A stretch of DNA of 64,000 nucleotides, from positions 2,604,001-2,668,000 of the forward strand of contig JBHGNT010000006.1 in NCBI GenBank assembly GCA_043228905.1, written 5' to 3'. This DNA comes from Azolla caroliniana (Eukaryota > Polypodiophyta). Under the pieces are notes generated by a model, which saw only the letters and a program-made list of their open reading frames with translations, ran no database searches and was not told the DNA's origin. A program made the position numbers and the translations under genes. Numbering within the stretch: the first letter of the stretch is position 1; each line of letters opens with the position of its first letter. Positions 1-9,713 of this stretch are shown one piece after another.

Positions 1-3000
1 TACAGCCGGCGAAGTCCGAGTCAGTGTAACCGACTACGCCTGAGGTTCGGTTCGGACCGAAAAGAATGCCGTGGTCTTTTGTGTCAGCTAGATATCTAAA
101 CACATGCTTGACTGCGTTCCAATGCGATCGGCCAGGGTTGTGCATAAATCTGCTAACGACTCCTACGGCATGAGAAATATCAGGCCGTGTCGCGACCATC
201 AGGTACATAAGGGAGCCGACTGCCGGTGCATACGGTACCGACTTCATATATTCCCCCTCCGGACCGGATGTCGGGCAGTCTCGCTGAGAGAGCCGAAGAT
301 TCATGGGGAGCGGGGTTGAAGCAGATTTGGCTGATTGCATGTTGAAGCGTTCCAAGACACGTCCGATATAGTCGGTCTGAGACAAAAAAAGATGTCGTTT
401 ATCGCGATGCCGACTAATCTTCATGCCAAGTATGTGTCGTGCCGGACCGAGGTCCTTCATGGCAAACTTCAACCGCAGTTGCCGAATGAGATCGGCAAGT
501 TCGCCCGCGTGGCGTCCAGAAAGTAGCATGTCGTCCACGTAGATGATGAGGAAGATGGGTGATCCATCTTGAGCTGTGTTGGTGAAAAGACAATGGTCCT
601 CATCGCTTTTTGAGAAGCCGATCGATTGGATGAAGTCGTCGAACTTCTTGTACCATTGTCGCGGTGCCTGTTTGAGGCCGTATAGACTCTTCCTGAGTCG
701 GCAGACTAGATGTTCTTGGCCAGTTGCCACGAAGCCTTTTGGCTGCTCCATATAAATTTCCTCGTCAAGATCACCATGGAGGAATGCTGTTTTGACATCT
801 AGCTGAATCAGCTCCAAGTTGTCGGCTGCCACTACGCCGAGTAGGAAACGAAGGGTTGTCATTTTCACCACTGGTGAAAAAATCTCGTCGAAGTCGACGC
901 CGTATTCTTGTCGGAAGCCCTTCGCAACTAGTCTGGCCTTGTACTTTGGGGTGGTCGAATCAGACGTCTCTTTTAGTCGATAGACCCATTTGCAAGGAAG
1001 AGCACGTCGGTTCCTAGGTAATTCGACCAGATCCCAAGTCTTGTTTGCCCGAATGGAGTGCATTTCCGACTCCATCGCCAGATGCCAGGTGGCTGAATCG
1101 ACAGATGTCGATGCTTCCTCGTAAGACGTCGGTTCGCCGGCGTCGGTGAAGAAAATTCCAGGAGAATACCTCTCCGGAGGTTGCGACAGTCTCTCGGATC
1201 GTCGGGGTATGACTGGACTGGTCGCATCGGGTATCGAGGTCGAATGGTCCGAAAGCGAATCATTCGGCTGTGCCGAGTCGGAGTTGTCCGAGTCGGGAGT
1301 GTAAGGTTCAGCTACCCGTGAAGCTGACCGTGTGTTAAGAGCAGGGCCTTCTTGAAGGGTCGGCACATCGGAAAATGTTACCCTTCGGACTTCAATCGGT
1401 TTTTCGACTGATGGATTCATAGCCGACTCGTTGAACACAACGTCCGAACTTCGAACGATTTGTCTGCGTTCGGGGTCCCAGAGTCGGTATCCCATTTCGC
1501 CGTCTGATCCATATCCAAGGAAAATGCATTTCCTGGACCGAGGTGCAAGTTTTCGGCGATCATCTTTCGGAATAAGGGCGTACGCCTCGCATCCGAAGAT
1601 CCTCAGCTTGTCGTAATTCGGCTTACTGCCGATCCATAGTTCCTGAGGAATTTGAAGTCCTAGAGGTCTACTTGGCGACATATTGATTATGTGTACTGCC
1701 GTGAGTAGAGCCTCTGCCCAGAAGCCATCCGACAGTCCGGAGTGTTGGAGCATGGAAACTATCCTTTCTTGGATTGTCCTATTCATTCGTTCTGCAATCC
1801 CGTTTTGCTCCGGACTGTGTGGTGCCGTAAATTCACGTCGGATGCCGCGTTGTCGGCAGAATTTGACGAATTCTTCGGATTTGAACTCTCCCCCATTGTC
1901 TGTCCGAAAGCATTTCAGTTTTCGGTCGGTTTGATTTTCTACCATAGCGAGCCAGTCTGAGAAGATCGAGAAGACCCGATCTTTGGTGCGAATCGGATAA
2001 GCCCACACCTTTCGAGTCGAATCGTCAATAAAACTGACGAAGTAAGAGGCACCGCCGAGAGACTGATGCGGCATTGGGCCACAGACGTCCGAGTGGACTA
2101 AATCGAGAGGTCTCGTGTCTCTTGGTGCTGATGTCGGGTGTGAGGCGGCTGCTTGTTTGCCATACTGGCAATGCTCGCAGAATTGATGGTCCGAGAAGGA
2201 GAGTTTAGGGATGTATCCGGCTCTAGATAGGTGCGTAATGCCGGCCTTGCTGAGGTGTCCTAGTCTTCTGTGCCATAGTGATGACACAGGAATATCCACC
2301 AAAAACAGGTTACCCTCTCTGAGCGTAACATGTAACGGATACAGTGAGTGTATCTTGGGTCCTCTAGCAAGCAGGAGGTTCCCCCTGTGGAGTGTCCACC
2401 CTCCCGAAGAAAAACCGGCACGAATGCCGTCTTCATCTAGTTGTCCGACTGAGATCAATGGCCTTGAGAGCTCGGGTACATGTCGGACATTGTGGAGTAC
2501 AAGTGTAGAGCCACCTGCAAGGTTGAGCTCTATTGTGCCGATTCCGATGATGTCACAGTGTTGTGAGTTGCCGACTCGAACTGAGTCGGAGTGACGGATC
2601 GTATATTGCCGAAATTGGGATCGATGAGGAGTCACGTGAAATGACGCGCCCGAATCTAAGAGCCATGTGCTCGATTCTTCAGTCGTGAGTAGAACTTCTG
2701 ATCCGACTGGATTTTCGATTGATAGTATATTCGGGTCGTCCGGTAGTACATCAGCTGAGAAGCTGACGTAATTGATCTCCTCATGCCGGCCACTCTTCTT
2801 GTTGTTCTTGTTCTTGAGTGCACGGCAGTCGGCTTTGATGTGTCCGGGTTTCTTGCAATAGTTGCAGATTCGGTTATCCCGTGACTGGCTCCGTCTTCGC
2901 TGATTGTTCGGCGGCCGTGAGGAATCTCTACCTCGTATGTTCGATCGGTCTGTCGAACCTTGTACTACGTAAGCGTCGTCTGTTGAGTCTTTGGCGAAAG

Positions 3001-3571
3001 ACTTTCTCCGAGCTGCTTCGGTCAGGATTGCGCTCGTGACTTCGGAGTATTTAACAGCCGTGGTTGACGCGTTGCACACAGTTGTGACAAAAGTTTCCCA
3101 TGATGAGGGAAGGCTGCTCATGAGTATCATTGCTCTGAGTTCATCCTCGATTGCCGTCCCCTGTGACGAGATTTGGGAGCTTATGCTTTCGTACTCATTG
3201 AGGTGTGCTTGAACCGAATCGGATTCTTTCATCCGCAAGTTGTAGAGGCGCCGGATCAGAAACATCTTCGTTGCAGCGACCTTCTTTTCGTAGGTGTCCG
3301 ACAGTGTTTTCCACGGTTCGAATGCTGTCGTACACGATTGCACCGTAAAGTATACCGATTCCGATAGGTGCATCCGAATCGTGGCGCGGACAATTCTGTC
3401 CAGCTTCTGCCACTCAATTGGTTTGTATCCTTCTGGAGGTTCTTCATTTTCGATGGGATCGATCTGCCCCTTGACTATGAGATAGTCCTGCATTTGTTCC
3501 TTCCAGAAGTTGAAGTTCGATCCATCGAACTTTCGTAGACTCATTTCTGACGAGCCGGATGTTGATGCCAT
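1..3571 (-). CDS. copia gag-pol polyprotein, frame open through the left edge (partial)
   Basis: This encodes the copia polyprotein: a capsid-type gag, protease, integrase, reverse transcriptase and RNase H that copy element RNA and insert the cDNA. I chose the ATG at 3571-3569 because it opens the frame just inside the leader and is followed by MASTSGSSEMSLRKFDGSN, a normal copia gag start. I read every codon from there to position 2 and found no stop, which gives about 1190 codons. Landmarks in the translation are the CCHC zinc knuckle CNYCKKPGHIKADC (about residues 236-249), protease DSGAS (about 306-310), integrase HSDVCGP, TDNGGEF and the downstream NGIAERM glutamate, reverse transcriptase YVDDM (about 1011-1015), and RNase H GYTDSDFAG near residue 1184. 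All catalytic acidic residues I looked for are present. Several short open frames on either strand over this interval are shadows. Confidence 0.92.
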   Translation of the reverse strand, partial: MASTSGSSEMSLRKFDGSNFNFWKEQMQDYLIVKGQIDPIENEEPPEGYKPIEWQKLDRIVRATIRMHLSESVYFTVQSCTTAFEPWKTLSDTYEKKVAATKMFLIRRLYNLRMKESDSVQAHLNEYESISSQISSQGTAIEDELRAMILMSSLPSSWETFVTTVCNASTTAVKYSEVTSAILTEAARRKSFAKDSTDDAYVVQGSTDRSNIRGRDSSRPPNNQRRRSQSRDNRICNYCKKPGHIKADCRALKNKNNKKSGRHEEINYVSFSADVLPDDPNILSIENPVGSEVLLTTEESSTWLLDSGASFHVTPHRSQFRQYTIRHSDSVRVGNSQHCDIIGIGTIELNLAGGSTLVLHNVRHVPELSRPLISVGQLDEDGIRAGFSSGGWTLHRGNLLLARGPKIHSLYPLHVTLREGNLFLVDIPVSSLWHRRLGHLSKAGITHLSRAGYIPKLSFSDHQFCEHCQYGKQAAASHPTSAPRDTRPLDLVHSDVCGPMPHQSLGGASYFVSFIDDSTRKVWAYPIRTKDRVFSIFSDWLAMVENQTDRKLKCFRTDNGGEFKSEEFVKFCRQRGIRREFTAPHSPEQNGIAERMNRTIQERIVSMLQHSGLSDGFWAEALLTAVHIINMSPSRPLGLQIPQELWIGSKPNYDKLRIFGCEAYALIPKDDRRKLAPRSRKCIFLGYGSDGEMGYRLWDPERRQIVRSSDVVFNESAMNPSVEKPIEVRRVTFSDVPTLQEGPALNTRSASRVAEPYTPDSDNSDSAQPNDSLSDHSTSIPDATSPVIPRRSERLSQPPERYSPGIFFTDAGEPTSYEEASTSVDSATWHLAMESEMHSIRANKTWDLVELPRNRRALPCKWVYRLKETSDSTTPKYKARLVAKGFRQEYGVDFDEIFSPVVKMTTLRFLLGVVAADNLELIQLDVKTAFLHGDLDEEIYMEQPKGFVATGQEHLVCRLRKSLYGLKQAPRQWYKKFDDFIQSIGFSKSDEDHCLFTNTAQDGSPIFLIIYVDDMLLSGRHAGELADLIRQLRLKFAMKDLGPARHILGMKISRHRDKRHLFLSQTDYIGRVLERFNMQSAKSASTPLPMNLRLSQRDCPTSGPEGEYMKSVPYAPAVGSLMYLMVATRPDISHAVGVVSRFMHNPGRSHWNAVKHVFRYLADTKDHGILFGPNRTSGVVGYTDSDFAGC

Positions 3572-4146
3572 CAAATTCGGTTTTGGTTGACGAAGCTCGG
3601 TTCGGAGTTGACCACGAACCTTGTTGGAGTGCAGCCGGTTGGCTCACCCGATATCGTTGTAGTCGGATTTGAACCCGAGTCGGTTCGGCTTCGGAACTTG
3701 CTCGAATACCGATTATTGAAACCGATTATCTGGACCGATTCTGCTTCGGTTGACTGCAGCAACGAGAGAGACGGATCCAACTGATCCTCCCGAATGTCGA
3801 TCAGCCAGATGAAGCACGAATTTGGGTTGTTGTCTTGAGACCGATCTGCACCGAGTGGTTACAATGAGCGGCGAGCAGCGTTTGATGACCTCTTCGGATG
3901 CCGTTTAACCGAATGGAGCACGATCGTGTCAAAGTTGCACAAGGAGATTTCACCTCGAGCGATTACGATCACAAGGAACAGAGTACAACCTGATGGCTTA
4001 CTCCAAGCAAGAATGATCTAACGCGATGAGATGCAAACCTGGTTTTTCTTCTTCTTCTCTCTTTCTTCGAATGACGCGAATACTGTGCAGGCCGTGATGA
4101 AGTGAAGAACCGAATGCTGTGCAGTCGGTGATGACGGCCGAACCTA

Positions 4147-4158
4147 GCTCTGATACCA
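4147..4158 (-). other. Primer-binding site of copia element 1
   Basis: The minus strand reads TGGTATCAGAGC two bases inside the LTR edge. This is the usual copia complement to the 3' end of initiator methionine tRNA, and it fixes the inner LTR boundary at 4161. Confidence 0.85.
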
Positions 4159-4160
4159 GA

Positions 4161-4449
4161 TGTTGGAGACAATGTCGTCAATGCGGAAGATCTAGAAGCA
4201 TTCGATTCTTCTGAATACCTGCGTATGACTGTTTCTATGTCGTTGCACAGAGAGAGAGTGAGAGAGAGAGAGAGAGACACAAAAGAGTTCTTTATTCATA
4301 AACAAGAATACAACAAGCCCAACCTCACAAAGAGGTTACAAGGTCACTATATATAGGGACCGACTTAGGGCAACTGCCCTTTATGCTAATTACATAAATG
4401 GCCAGAACGGGATAGTGTGAATACGTCCATTATACACTTGTATTCGACA
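4161..4449 (-). repeat. 5' LTR of copia element 1
   Basis: On the minus strand this runs from TGTCGAATAC to CTCCAACA, about 289 bp with TG...CA ends. It contains a TATA-like stretch (CTATATATAG near 4348-4358) and a (GA)n tract at 4250-4277. The inner end is set by the adjacent primer-binding site. The outer end (4449) is inferred from the terminal ACA and the change of sequence, because the partner LTR is outside the window. Confidence 0.7.
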
Positions 4450-4531
4450 AAACCTCTTCTTCTTCTTCTTCATTTTTCTCTTCCTTGAATTCTTCTACAA
4501 TGTGCACTTGTGGTTGAAGAATATTGCTTAG
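4450..4531 (-). mobile_element. Stub of copia element 3, continuing the gag at 17030-17880
   Basis: These 82 bp lie between element 1 and the left target duplication of element 2. Read on the minus strand they keep the frame of the zinc-knuckle remnant at about 17050 if element 2 is removed: an acidic stretch follows, with VHIVEEF and then a run of glutamates. I take this as the part of element 3 downstream of the element 2 insertion point. Confidence 0.55.
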
Positions 4532-4687
4532 TGTAAAGAATTGTGGTGATTCTATGCATCGGAATAGGTTAGAGATGTGTTGTGTGTGTGTGTGTTTGAG
4601 AAGAGGAGAGAGACACAAGATAGATAGAATGGAAAATAGAATACTCAAGAAGATATATATTACAAAGGAGATTAACCGACGCATTAC

Positions 4688-5444
4688 TATTAGGAAACAG
4701 GTCCCTCCGGATCGGTAGTGAGAAGAATAGTGCTGATGAGAAATTCGGCTGAGGCCGAAACCGGATGAGGAGCACCCGGCTACGGAAGACCCGGTGAGAA
4801 CCGGATGAGGATCACCCGGCTACGGAAGACCCGGTGAGAACTAGATGAGGAGCACCCGGCTACGGAAGACCTGATGAGAACCGGATGAGGAGTACCCGGC
4901 TACGGAAGACCCGGTGAGAACCGGCTGAGGAGTACCCGGCAAGCGTCAGATGATGCAGGCCCAGTGAGGAGTGCTCACCAAATGAAGGGACATATTCGTA
5001 AATATATTTCTGAGAGTACATCGGGGCTATATTTGTAAATAGCCGAAAAGTCATTTTAGTATAAATATGACTTAGGGCAAACTTAGTGGGGTGTGTTGTC
5101 ATTCTTGTTGGTGCGAAATTAGAGCGCGTAACTGTGTACAGAGAGAGAGAGAGAGGAAAAGGTTATTACCTCTGTTGTAACCGCCGCCTGTGGCGAAGAT
5201 AGCAAGCTCGAGGTCGTTGCCTCAGTGCTTCACTATTGTACATTCTGATATAGTGATAGTTTGCAGTCTGTGGGTTGCCATGGTTTTTCCCTAGTTTGGG
5301 TTTTCCACGTTAATATCCTGTGTATTCTCTCTTTTCTTTCTGTTTTGTGCACTTACCTCCATCTCCCATTTCTTCTGTGTTCGACTGTACAAAGTAATTT
5401 ACTCTTCGGTTGTTGCCGAAGACCATTCCGCGTATTCTTCGACA
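4688..5444 (+). repeat. Complete LTR (A) of element 4
   Basis: This 757-bp LTR runs from TATTAGGAAACAGG to CTTCGACA. It contains a 40-bp tandem repeat (4761-4945), a TATA-like TATAAATATGA near 5060-5070, and a short (GA)n tract at 5140-5155. It is followed by AAG and the primer-binding site TGGTATCAGAGC at 5448-5459. Confidence 0.85.
4761..4945 (+). repeat. 40-bp tandem repeat in LTR A
   Basis: Units start at 4761, 4801, 4841, 4881 and 4921 (the last is partial), each beginning near CCGGATGAGGAGCACCCGGC and continuing TACGGAAGACCCGGTGAGAA with a few substitutions. LTR B has four related units from about 5514, one of them 42 bp long. They lie in the upstream (U3-like) part of the LTR. Confidence 0.9.
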
Positions 5445-5447
5445 AAG

Positions 5448-5459
5448 TGGTATCAGAGC
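5448..5459 (+). other. Primer-binding site of element 4
   Basis: TGGTATCAGAGC lies 3 bp after the end of LTR A. It shows that the element is on the plus strand and is copia-like. A possible gag ATG follows at 5476, but that frame closes after eight codons at the junction with LTR B. Confidence 0.85.
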
Positions 5460-5499
5460 GAACCGACATAGAAAAATGGACGATTCTCACCAGCACTGC

Positions 5500-5851
5500 T
5501 GATGGGTAGGAAATCGGATGAGGAGCACCCGACTACGGAAGACCCGGTGAGAACCGGATGAGGATCACCCAGCTACGGAAAAGACCCGGTGAGAACCGGA
5601 TGAGGAGCACCCGGCTACGGAAGACCCAGTGAGAACCGGATGAGGAGTACCCGGCAAGCGCCAGATGATGCAGGCCCGGTGAGGAGTGCTCACCGGATGA
5701 AGGGACATATTCGTAAATGTGTTTTTGAGAGTACATCGGGGCTATTTTTGTAAATAGCCGAAAAGTCATTTTAGTATAAATATGACTTAGGGCAAACTTA
5801 GTGGGGTGTGTTGTCATTCTTGTTGGTGCGAGATTAGAGCGCGTAATTGTG

Positions 5852-5911
<60 letters not shown>

Positions 5912-6197
5912 GAGGTTGTTACCTCTGTTGTAACCGCCGCCTGTGGCAAAGATAGCAAGCTCGAGGTCGTTGCCTCAATGCTTCACTATTGTACATTCTG
6001 ATATAGTGATAGTTTGCAGTCTGTGGGCTACCATGGTTTTTCCCTAGTTTGAGTTTTCCACGTTAATATCCTGTGTATTCTCTCTTTTCTTTCTGTTTTG
6101 TGCACTTACCTCCATTTCCCATTTCTTCTGTGTTCGACTGTACAAAGTAATTTACTCTTCGGTTGTTGCCGGAGACCATTCCGCGTATTCCTCGACA
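5500..6197 (+). repeat. 5'-truncated LTR (B) of element 4
   Basis: From about 5514 this matches LTR A, including the 40-bp repeats, the TATA-like stretch and the last 300 bp. It lacks roughly the first 70 bp of A. A long (AG)n tract (about 5858-5908) replaces the short one in A. It ends CCTCGACA. The junction lies near GCTGATG, a heptamer also present in LTR A at about 4733. Confidence 0.85.
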
Positions 6198-6425
6198 ATT
6201 ACAAAGTAGGAGGAGGGTGTTTTATATAGTCACCCTCTCTCTTCTAATTATCGAAGCTCATCGGTCATGAGGAATGTGGAAACTCATTAGTTATGTGTCA
6301 TAGAATATGATTCAATGACACATAGTTAATGTGTAGAGAGTAGTGGTGACTTTTGACCTTTGAGTGCTCATAGAGTCTCAAAGGTGTGTTCACACACTAG
6401 TCTAGGTTGAGCTTGATTCTCAACA

Positions 6426-6900
6426 CATCCCCTCAAGCTCAACTCGGTTTGGTTCCTTTCGGTTGATGTCTGCATTGGCTGGTATCCAATTCAGCCGGTA
6501 TCCAATTCTCTTTTGTGCTCCCCCTCAAGCTTGGCAAGTCAGGGGTCGTAAATCCAAGGCCTGAAATGAATTGCCGAAGCTTGTCGGCTCCTAGGGCTTT
6601 GGTGAAGATGTCGGTTGTCTGAAGATTCATGTTGATATGTTGAAGGTCGATATCTCTAGCCTAGACACGCTCTTAGATGAAGTGATAGTGCACCTCGATA
6701 TGTTTCATGCGCTCGTGGAACACTGGGCTCCGAGCAAGATAAATATTGCTCATGTTGTCGCAATAAAGGGGAGTCAGATCATTGATGGGAACGCCCAAAT
6801 CCTTCAAAATCCTCTTGAGCCATACGGCTTCACATGTAGCCACAGTCGCACCCCTATATTCTGCCTATTCGGATTTTGACATTTGGAAGCCGATTCGATG
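6426..6900 (-). pseudogene. Element 2 copia RNase H C-terminal part
   Basis: The minus-strand translation shows the copia RNase H tail: an AEYRGA-like start, CEAVWLKRIL, LYCDNMSNIYLA, HIEVHYHF and DIFTKALG. These are the conserved blocks that close a copia polyprotein. Frames change between blocks and stops occur, so it is not functional. It joins at about 6890-6910 directly to an early reverse transcriptase segment, so the stretch that should contain YVDD and the first part of RNase H is missing. Confidence 0.85.
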
Positions 6901-6909
6901 AAGATATTG

Positions 6910-8081
6910 TATTATCTTTGAATGCCAAGCATGTGGTGCTTACTTAAGGACGTAGAGTGGCTTCTTTAATCGGCAAACAGCTTTCAGATGGGTGCTCGAT
7001 TCAAAGCCCGGTGGTTGTACTATGTACACCTCATCTAATTCGCCTTGAAGAAAGGCGTTCTTGAGGTCCATTTGATGGAGCTGCCACCCTTTCGTCGTTG
7101 CAAGTGCAACCACGGTCCGCACAGTTGTCCTCTTTGCCACCGGGGCCAAGGTCTCTTCATAGTCGACTCCATGTGTTTTTGCGTATCCTTTCGCTACAAG
7201 TTGGGCTTTGTAATGGTTGATAGAGTTGTCAGCATTATACTTTACTTTGTAAATTCACCTACAACCAATCGTCCTTTTGTGTGGTGAGTGGGGTACGAGA
7301 TCCCATGTCTCGTTCTTGCATAGTGCCTGCATCTCCTCTCCTCGTTCATTGCTTCAACCCATCGTGGATCCTTGGCTGCTTTGGAAAAAAATTCCGGTTC
7401 ACGAATTGTCGCCACCTTCATCATAAAGGCATAGTGATATGCCATATAGTCGTTGTGGCCGAATCGGCTAACGGGATTCTTTTCTCTGATGGAACGACGG
7501 AGTTTCTCATTTGTCAATATGAGTGATTTCTTAACTCCGAGTGATCTCACAAGAGGCACATCAAAGCCACTGAACTCACTGTCGAGTGAGTGAGTCGATT
7601 CGTTGTCGTCGATTGATCGACTTCGGACTTGGCCGAGATGTACTCTAGTCGCTCGGGGGCTCTTGTGGCCCACTGAGCCTGGTTGGCCACCATTGATATG
7701 CCTTAGTTGATCTTCTTCTTCTATCTCTTGGTTAGCCAAGTTCGGATCGATTGGAAATGGTTCGGGGAGATTCGGCTCTAGTTTGTACCATGATGCTGAT
7801 TCGTCAAAGACGACATCCCGACTTACACGAACCTTCCGAGTGGAGGGGTGAAAACACGTGTACCACTTTATCTCTAGTGAGTACCCTATGAGGATACACT
7901 TCTCAGACTTGGGATCTAGCTTTTGCCGCTTTTCGTCGAATGTGCACATATGCAAATAAGTCGAATATCCTTACATGGGATAGATTTGACTTCTTTCCAT
8001 AATATTTCTCGTAAGGAGTGACCTCGCGCACTGGTTCATGAAGTAGACATCGGTATTTGTAACATCTGCCCAATATGACTT
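6910..8081 (-). pseudogene. Element 2 copia integrase C-terminus and reverse transcriptase N-terminal part
   Basis: This is read from 8081 downwards. It starts with the integrase C-terminal region (KSEKCILIGYSLEIKWY, then VSRDVVFDE), followed by the linker and the reverse transcriptase start (DPRWVEAMNEE, then HQMDLKNAFLQGELDEVY, FESSTHLKAVCRLKKPLY). One segment stays open for 237 codons (7955-7242), and frameshifts separate it from the next. The catalytic YVDD block is deleted. Upstream, the same integrase continues at 14551 on the far side of gypsy element 5. Confidence 0.88.
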
Positions 8082-8086
8082 GAGCA

Positions 8087-8518
8087 TGTCATGACGACAT
8101 ACGTTTTGGCCTTACAAGGATTCGAGCCCAAGATGTCTTGGTCTATATGTTAGACCTTTAACCATTATACTAACATATATTATGTATAGTTATAATAAAT
8201 GTATTATTAGTTATTACAAGATATTTAGAGTATTCTAGAACATTCTAGGATATTCCATGATTATATTAAATATCATAAATATTCTAGAACATTCTAGAAT
8301 ACTCCATAAGGACCTATAAATAGGTGTCTATTCATTCATCACAACTCATTCGGTTCAACACCAATTTGTAGCCCCTTAGCCTACTCTTTGTAATCCTTGC
8401 TCTCTTATAATATAAACTCTCTTTCCATTTCTAGTGTTCTCCACCCCCCCCCCCCCCTCTCTCTCTCTCTCTTCTATTCTCATCTTATTTTTCTCTCTCT
8501 TATTCTCAAGTCACGACA
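8087..8518 (+). repeat. Left LTR of gypsy element 5
   Basis: This begins TGTCATGACGACATACG and ends AAGTCACGACA, 432 bp. It has a TATA-like CCTATAAATAGG at about 8311-8322 followed by a pyrimidine-rich region. A run of C followed by (CT)n at about 8443-8471 replaces the pure (CT)n tract found in the right LTR. Confidence 0.93.
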
Positions 8519-8611
8519 GTTTGAACCGAATCTATCTCTTTTCTTCTTCTCTAACTTCTTCTTCTTATCTTAACCTTATTCAAGCAAATCTAGCAATTTT
8601 CTATCGCAACT

Positions 8612-9459
8612 ATGGAGTCTGTCAACAAGCAAGAAATATCTGTGTTCTCTCCGAGCTCGAAATGCTAACAACCAAATTCATGGCACCAGAGCATGAAAAT
8701 CAAAGATTGTTGGGAGACCTACAACAAGTACAACAATATGAAGAATTATCTCAACAGGTGCATCAATTGGAGACTACTCTATTGCAACGACAAGTGGCGG
8801 AAGTTCAAACCTCGCTAAAGGAACCGAAGATTAGTTCACCGGCCAAGTTTGATGGTACAAGGTCTCAATTTCGTGGATTTTTAAATCAGGTACGACTTGT
8901 GATTAAATTGCATCCTAGTCGTTACCCAACTGATGTTGCTCGTGTGGGTCTAGTTGGTACCTTCTTAATGGGTACCGCATTAGCGTGGTTTGCACCACCC
9001 CTAGAGAAGCACTCACCATTATTAGAAGATTTTGAAGGGTTTATTAATGAGTTCCAAGCCAACTTTGGAGACACTGATAGTATGAGGACTGCAATAAACA
9101 AAATTCGGCGATTACGACAAGGAGATCGTCCTGCTTCCGCTTATGCTGCAGATTTTCGCCTTCTAGCATGTGATATTCCATGGAACGAGGCGGCATTAAT
9201 GGACCAATTTCATCAAGGTCTGCGCAATGATGTGAAGGATTTACTTCTTACCTTCCATGATGATCCAAAATCTCTTACTGAAGCAGTAAGCCGGGTCGTG
9301 CGATGTGATAATCGCTTATTTGAGCGGCGTTTTGAGCGCCAACAAATGTTATGCTTCCGACCAACAGAAACATATGCTTCGGTGGTTGCAACTCCACCCC
9401 AAATATCAAAGTCAAGTGTGGTGGAAGGCCCTACCCCAATGGAAATCGAGACAACATGA
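8612..9459 (+). pseudogene. Gypsy gag
   Basis: This is the gag of element 5. A first ATG at 8612 opens a frame that shifts after about 15 codons into the longer frame ending at 9459. That frame carries a coiled-coil-like glutamine-rich N-terminus (QQVQQYEELSQQVHQLETTL) and the retrotransposon gag core (GTALAWF, INKIRRLRQGDRPASAYA, DFRLLACDIPWNEAALMDQF). A CCHC zinc knuckle CLYCGGLGHIAMNC follows in another frame at 9514-9555, so gag is broken at its end. The N-terminal 60 codons of the long open frame at 8434 are LTR sequence and are not part of the protein. Confidence 0.85.
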
Positions 9460-9713
9460 CGTCGACGACCATTATCGGATGTTGAAAAGCAACGACGGCG
9501 AGCGAATCGTCTATGCCTCTATTGTGGTGGTCTAGGGCATATTGCTATGAATTGTCCACATAAACCACGACGACAAGTTAACCAAGTAAGTGCTCATGAC
9601 AATCCCATCTCAATTTCTGCCCCACCTTCTCGTAACCCAAGTAGGCCTAGTAGTCCATGTCATAAAAATACATTTGGTGTCTTGAGCCAATTAGATGATG
9701 TGTTAAACAAGTA

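Larger units (their letters stand above)
1..4449 (-). mobile_element. Ty1/copia LTR retrotransposon (element 1), 3' part beyond the window
   Basis: This element is read on the minus strand, from its 5' LTR at 4161-4449 to the window edge at position 1. It has an LTR, a primer-binding site, a short leader and one continuous gag-pol frame in the order gag, protease, integrase, reverse transcriptase, RNase H, which is the Ty1/copia order. Its C-terminal RNase H end, polypurine tract and 3' LTR lie outside the window. Its LTR abuts 82 bp of sequence that I assign to the older copia element 3, so it probably inserted there. The target duplication cannot be checked because the other end is missing. 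The open frame suggests a young insertion. Confidence 0.93.
4688..6197 (+). mobile_element. Rearranged copia LTR pair (element 4) inside the LTR of element 2
   Basis: A 1510-bp insertion is flanked by ATTAC at 4683-4687 and 6198-6202. The uninterrupted site is seen once in the sister LTR, at 16782-16786. It consists of a full LTR (4688-5444), a primer-binding site, about 50 bp of leader and early gag, and then a second, 5'-shortened LTR ending at 6197. Almost the whole internal region is missing. The ends are TA...CA rather than TG...CA. Confidence 0.88.
4532..6425 (-). repeat. Left (3') LTR of copia element 2, split by element 4
   Basis: This begins TGTAAAGAATTG and ends CTCAACA. It aligns with the LTR at 16599-17011 once the insertion at 4688-6197 and one copy of ATTAC are removed, leaving about 379 bp against 413 bp. 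Most of the length difference is a shorter (GT)n tract near 4577-4594. Confidence 0.9.

Noticed and set aside
973-1263. 96-codon open frame on the minus strand
   Set aside because: It is a shadow in another frame of the open copia gag-pol frame, which uses a different minus-strand frame and carries the recognisable motifs.
4761-4945. Regularly spaced 40-bp GC-rich repeats that look like a CRISPR array
   Set aside because: The units are contiguous, without unique spacers, lie inside an LTR, and the organism is a plant.
5533-5958. 141-codon frame with a serine-leucine run
   Set aside because: It is the reverse reading of LTR B of element 4, including its (AG)n tract and 40-bp repeats. It has no protein family features.
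8519-8535. GTTTGAACCGAATC beside the gypsy LTR as a primer site matching a tRNA T-arm
   Set aside because: It lacks the TGG start expected for priming from a tRNA 3' end, and the T-arm resemblance is too weak to claim.
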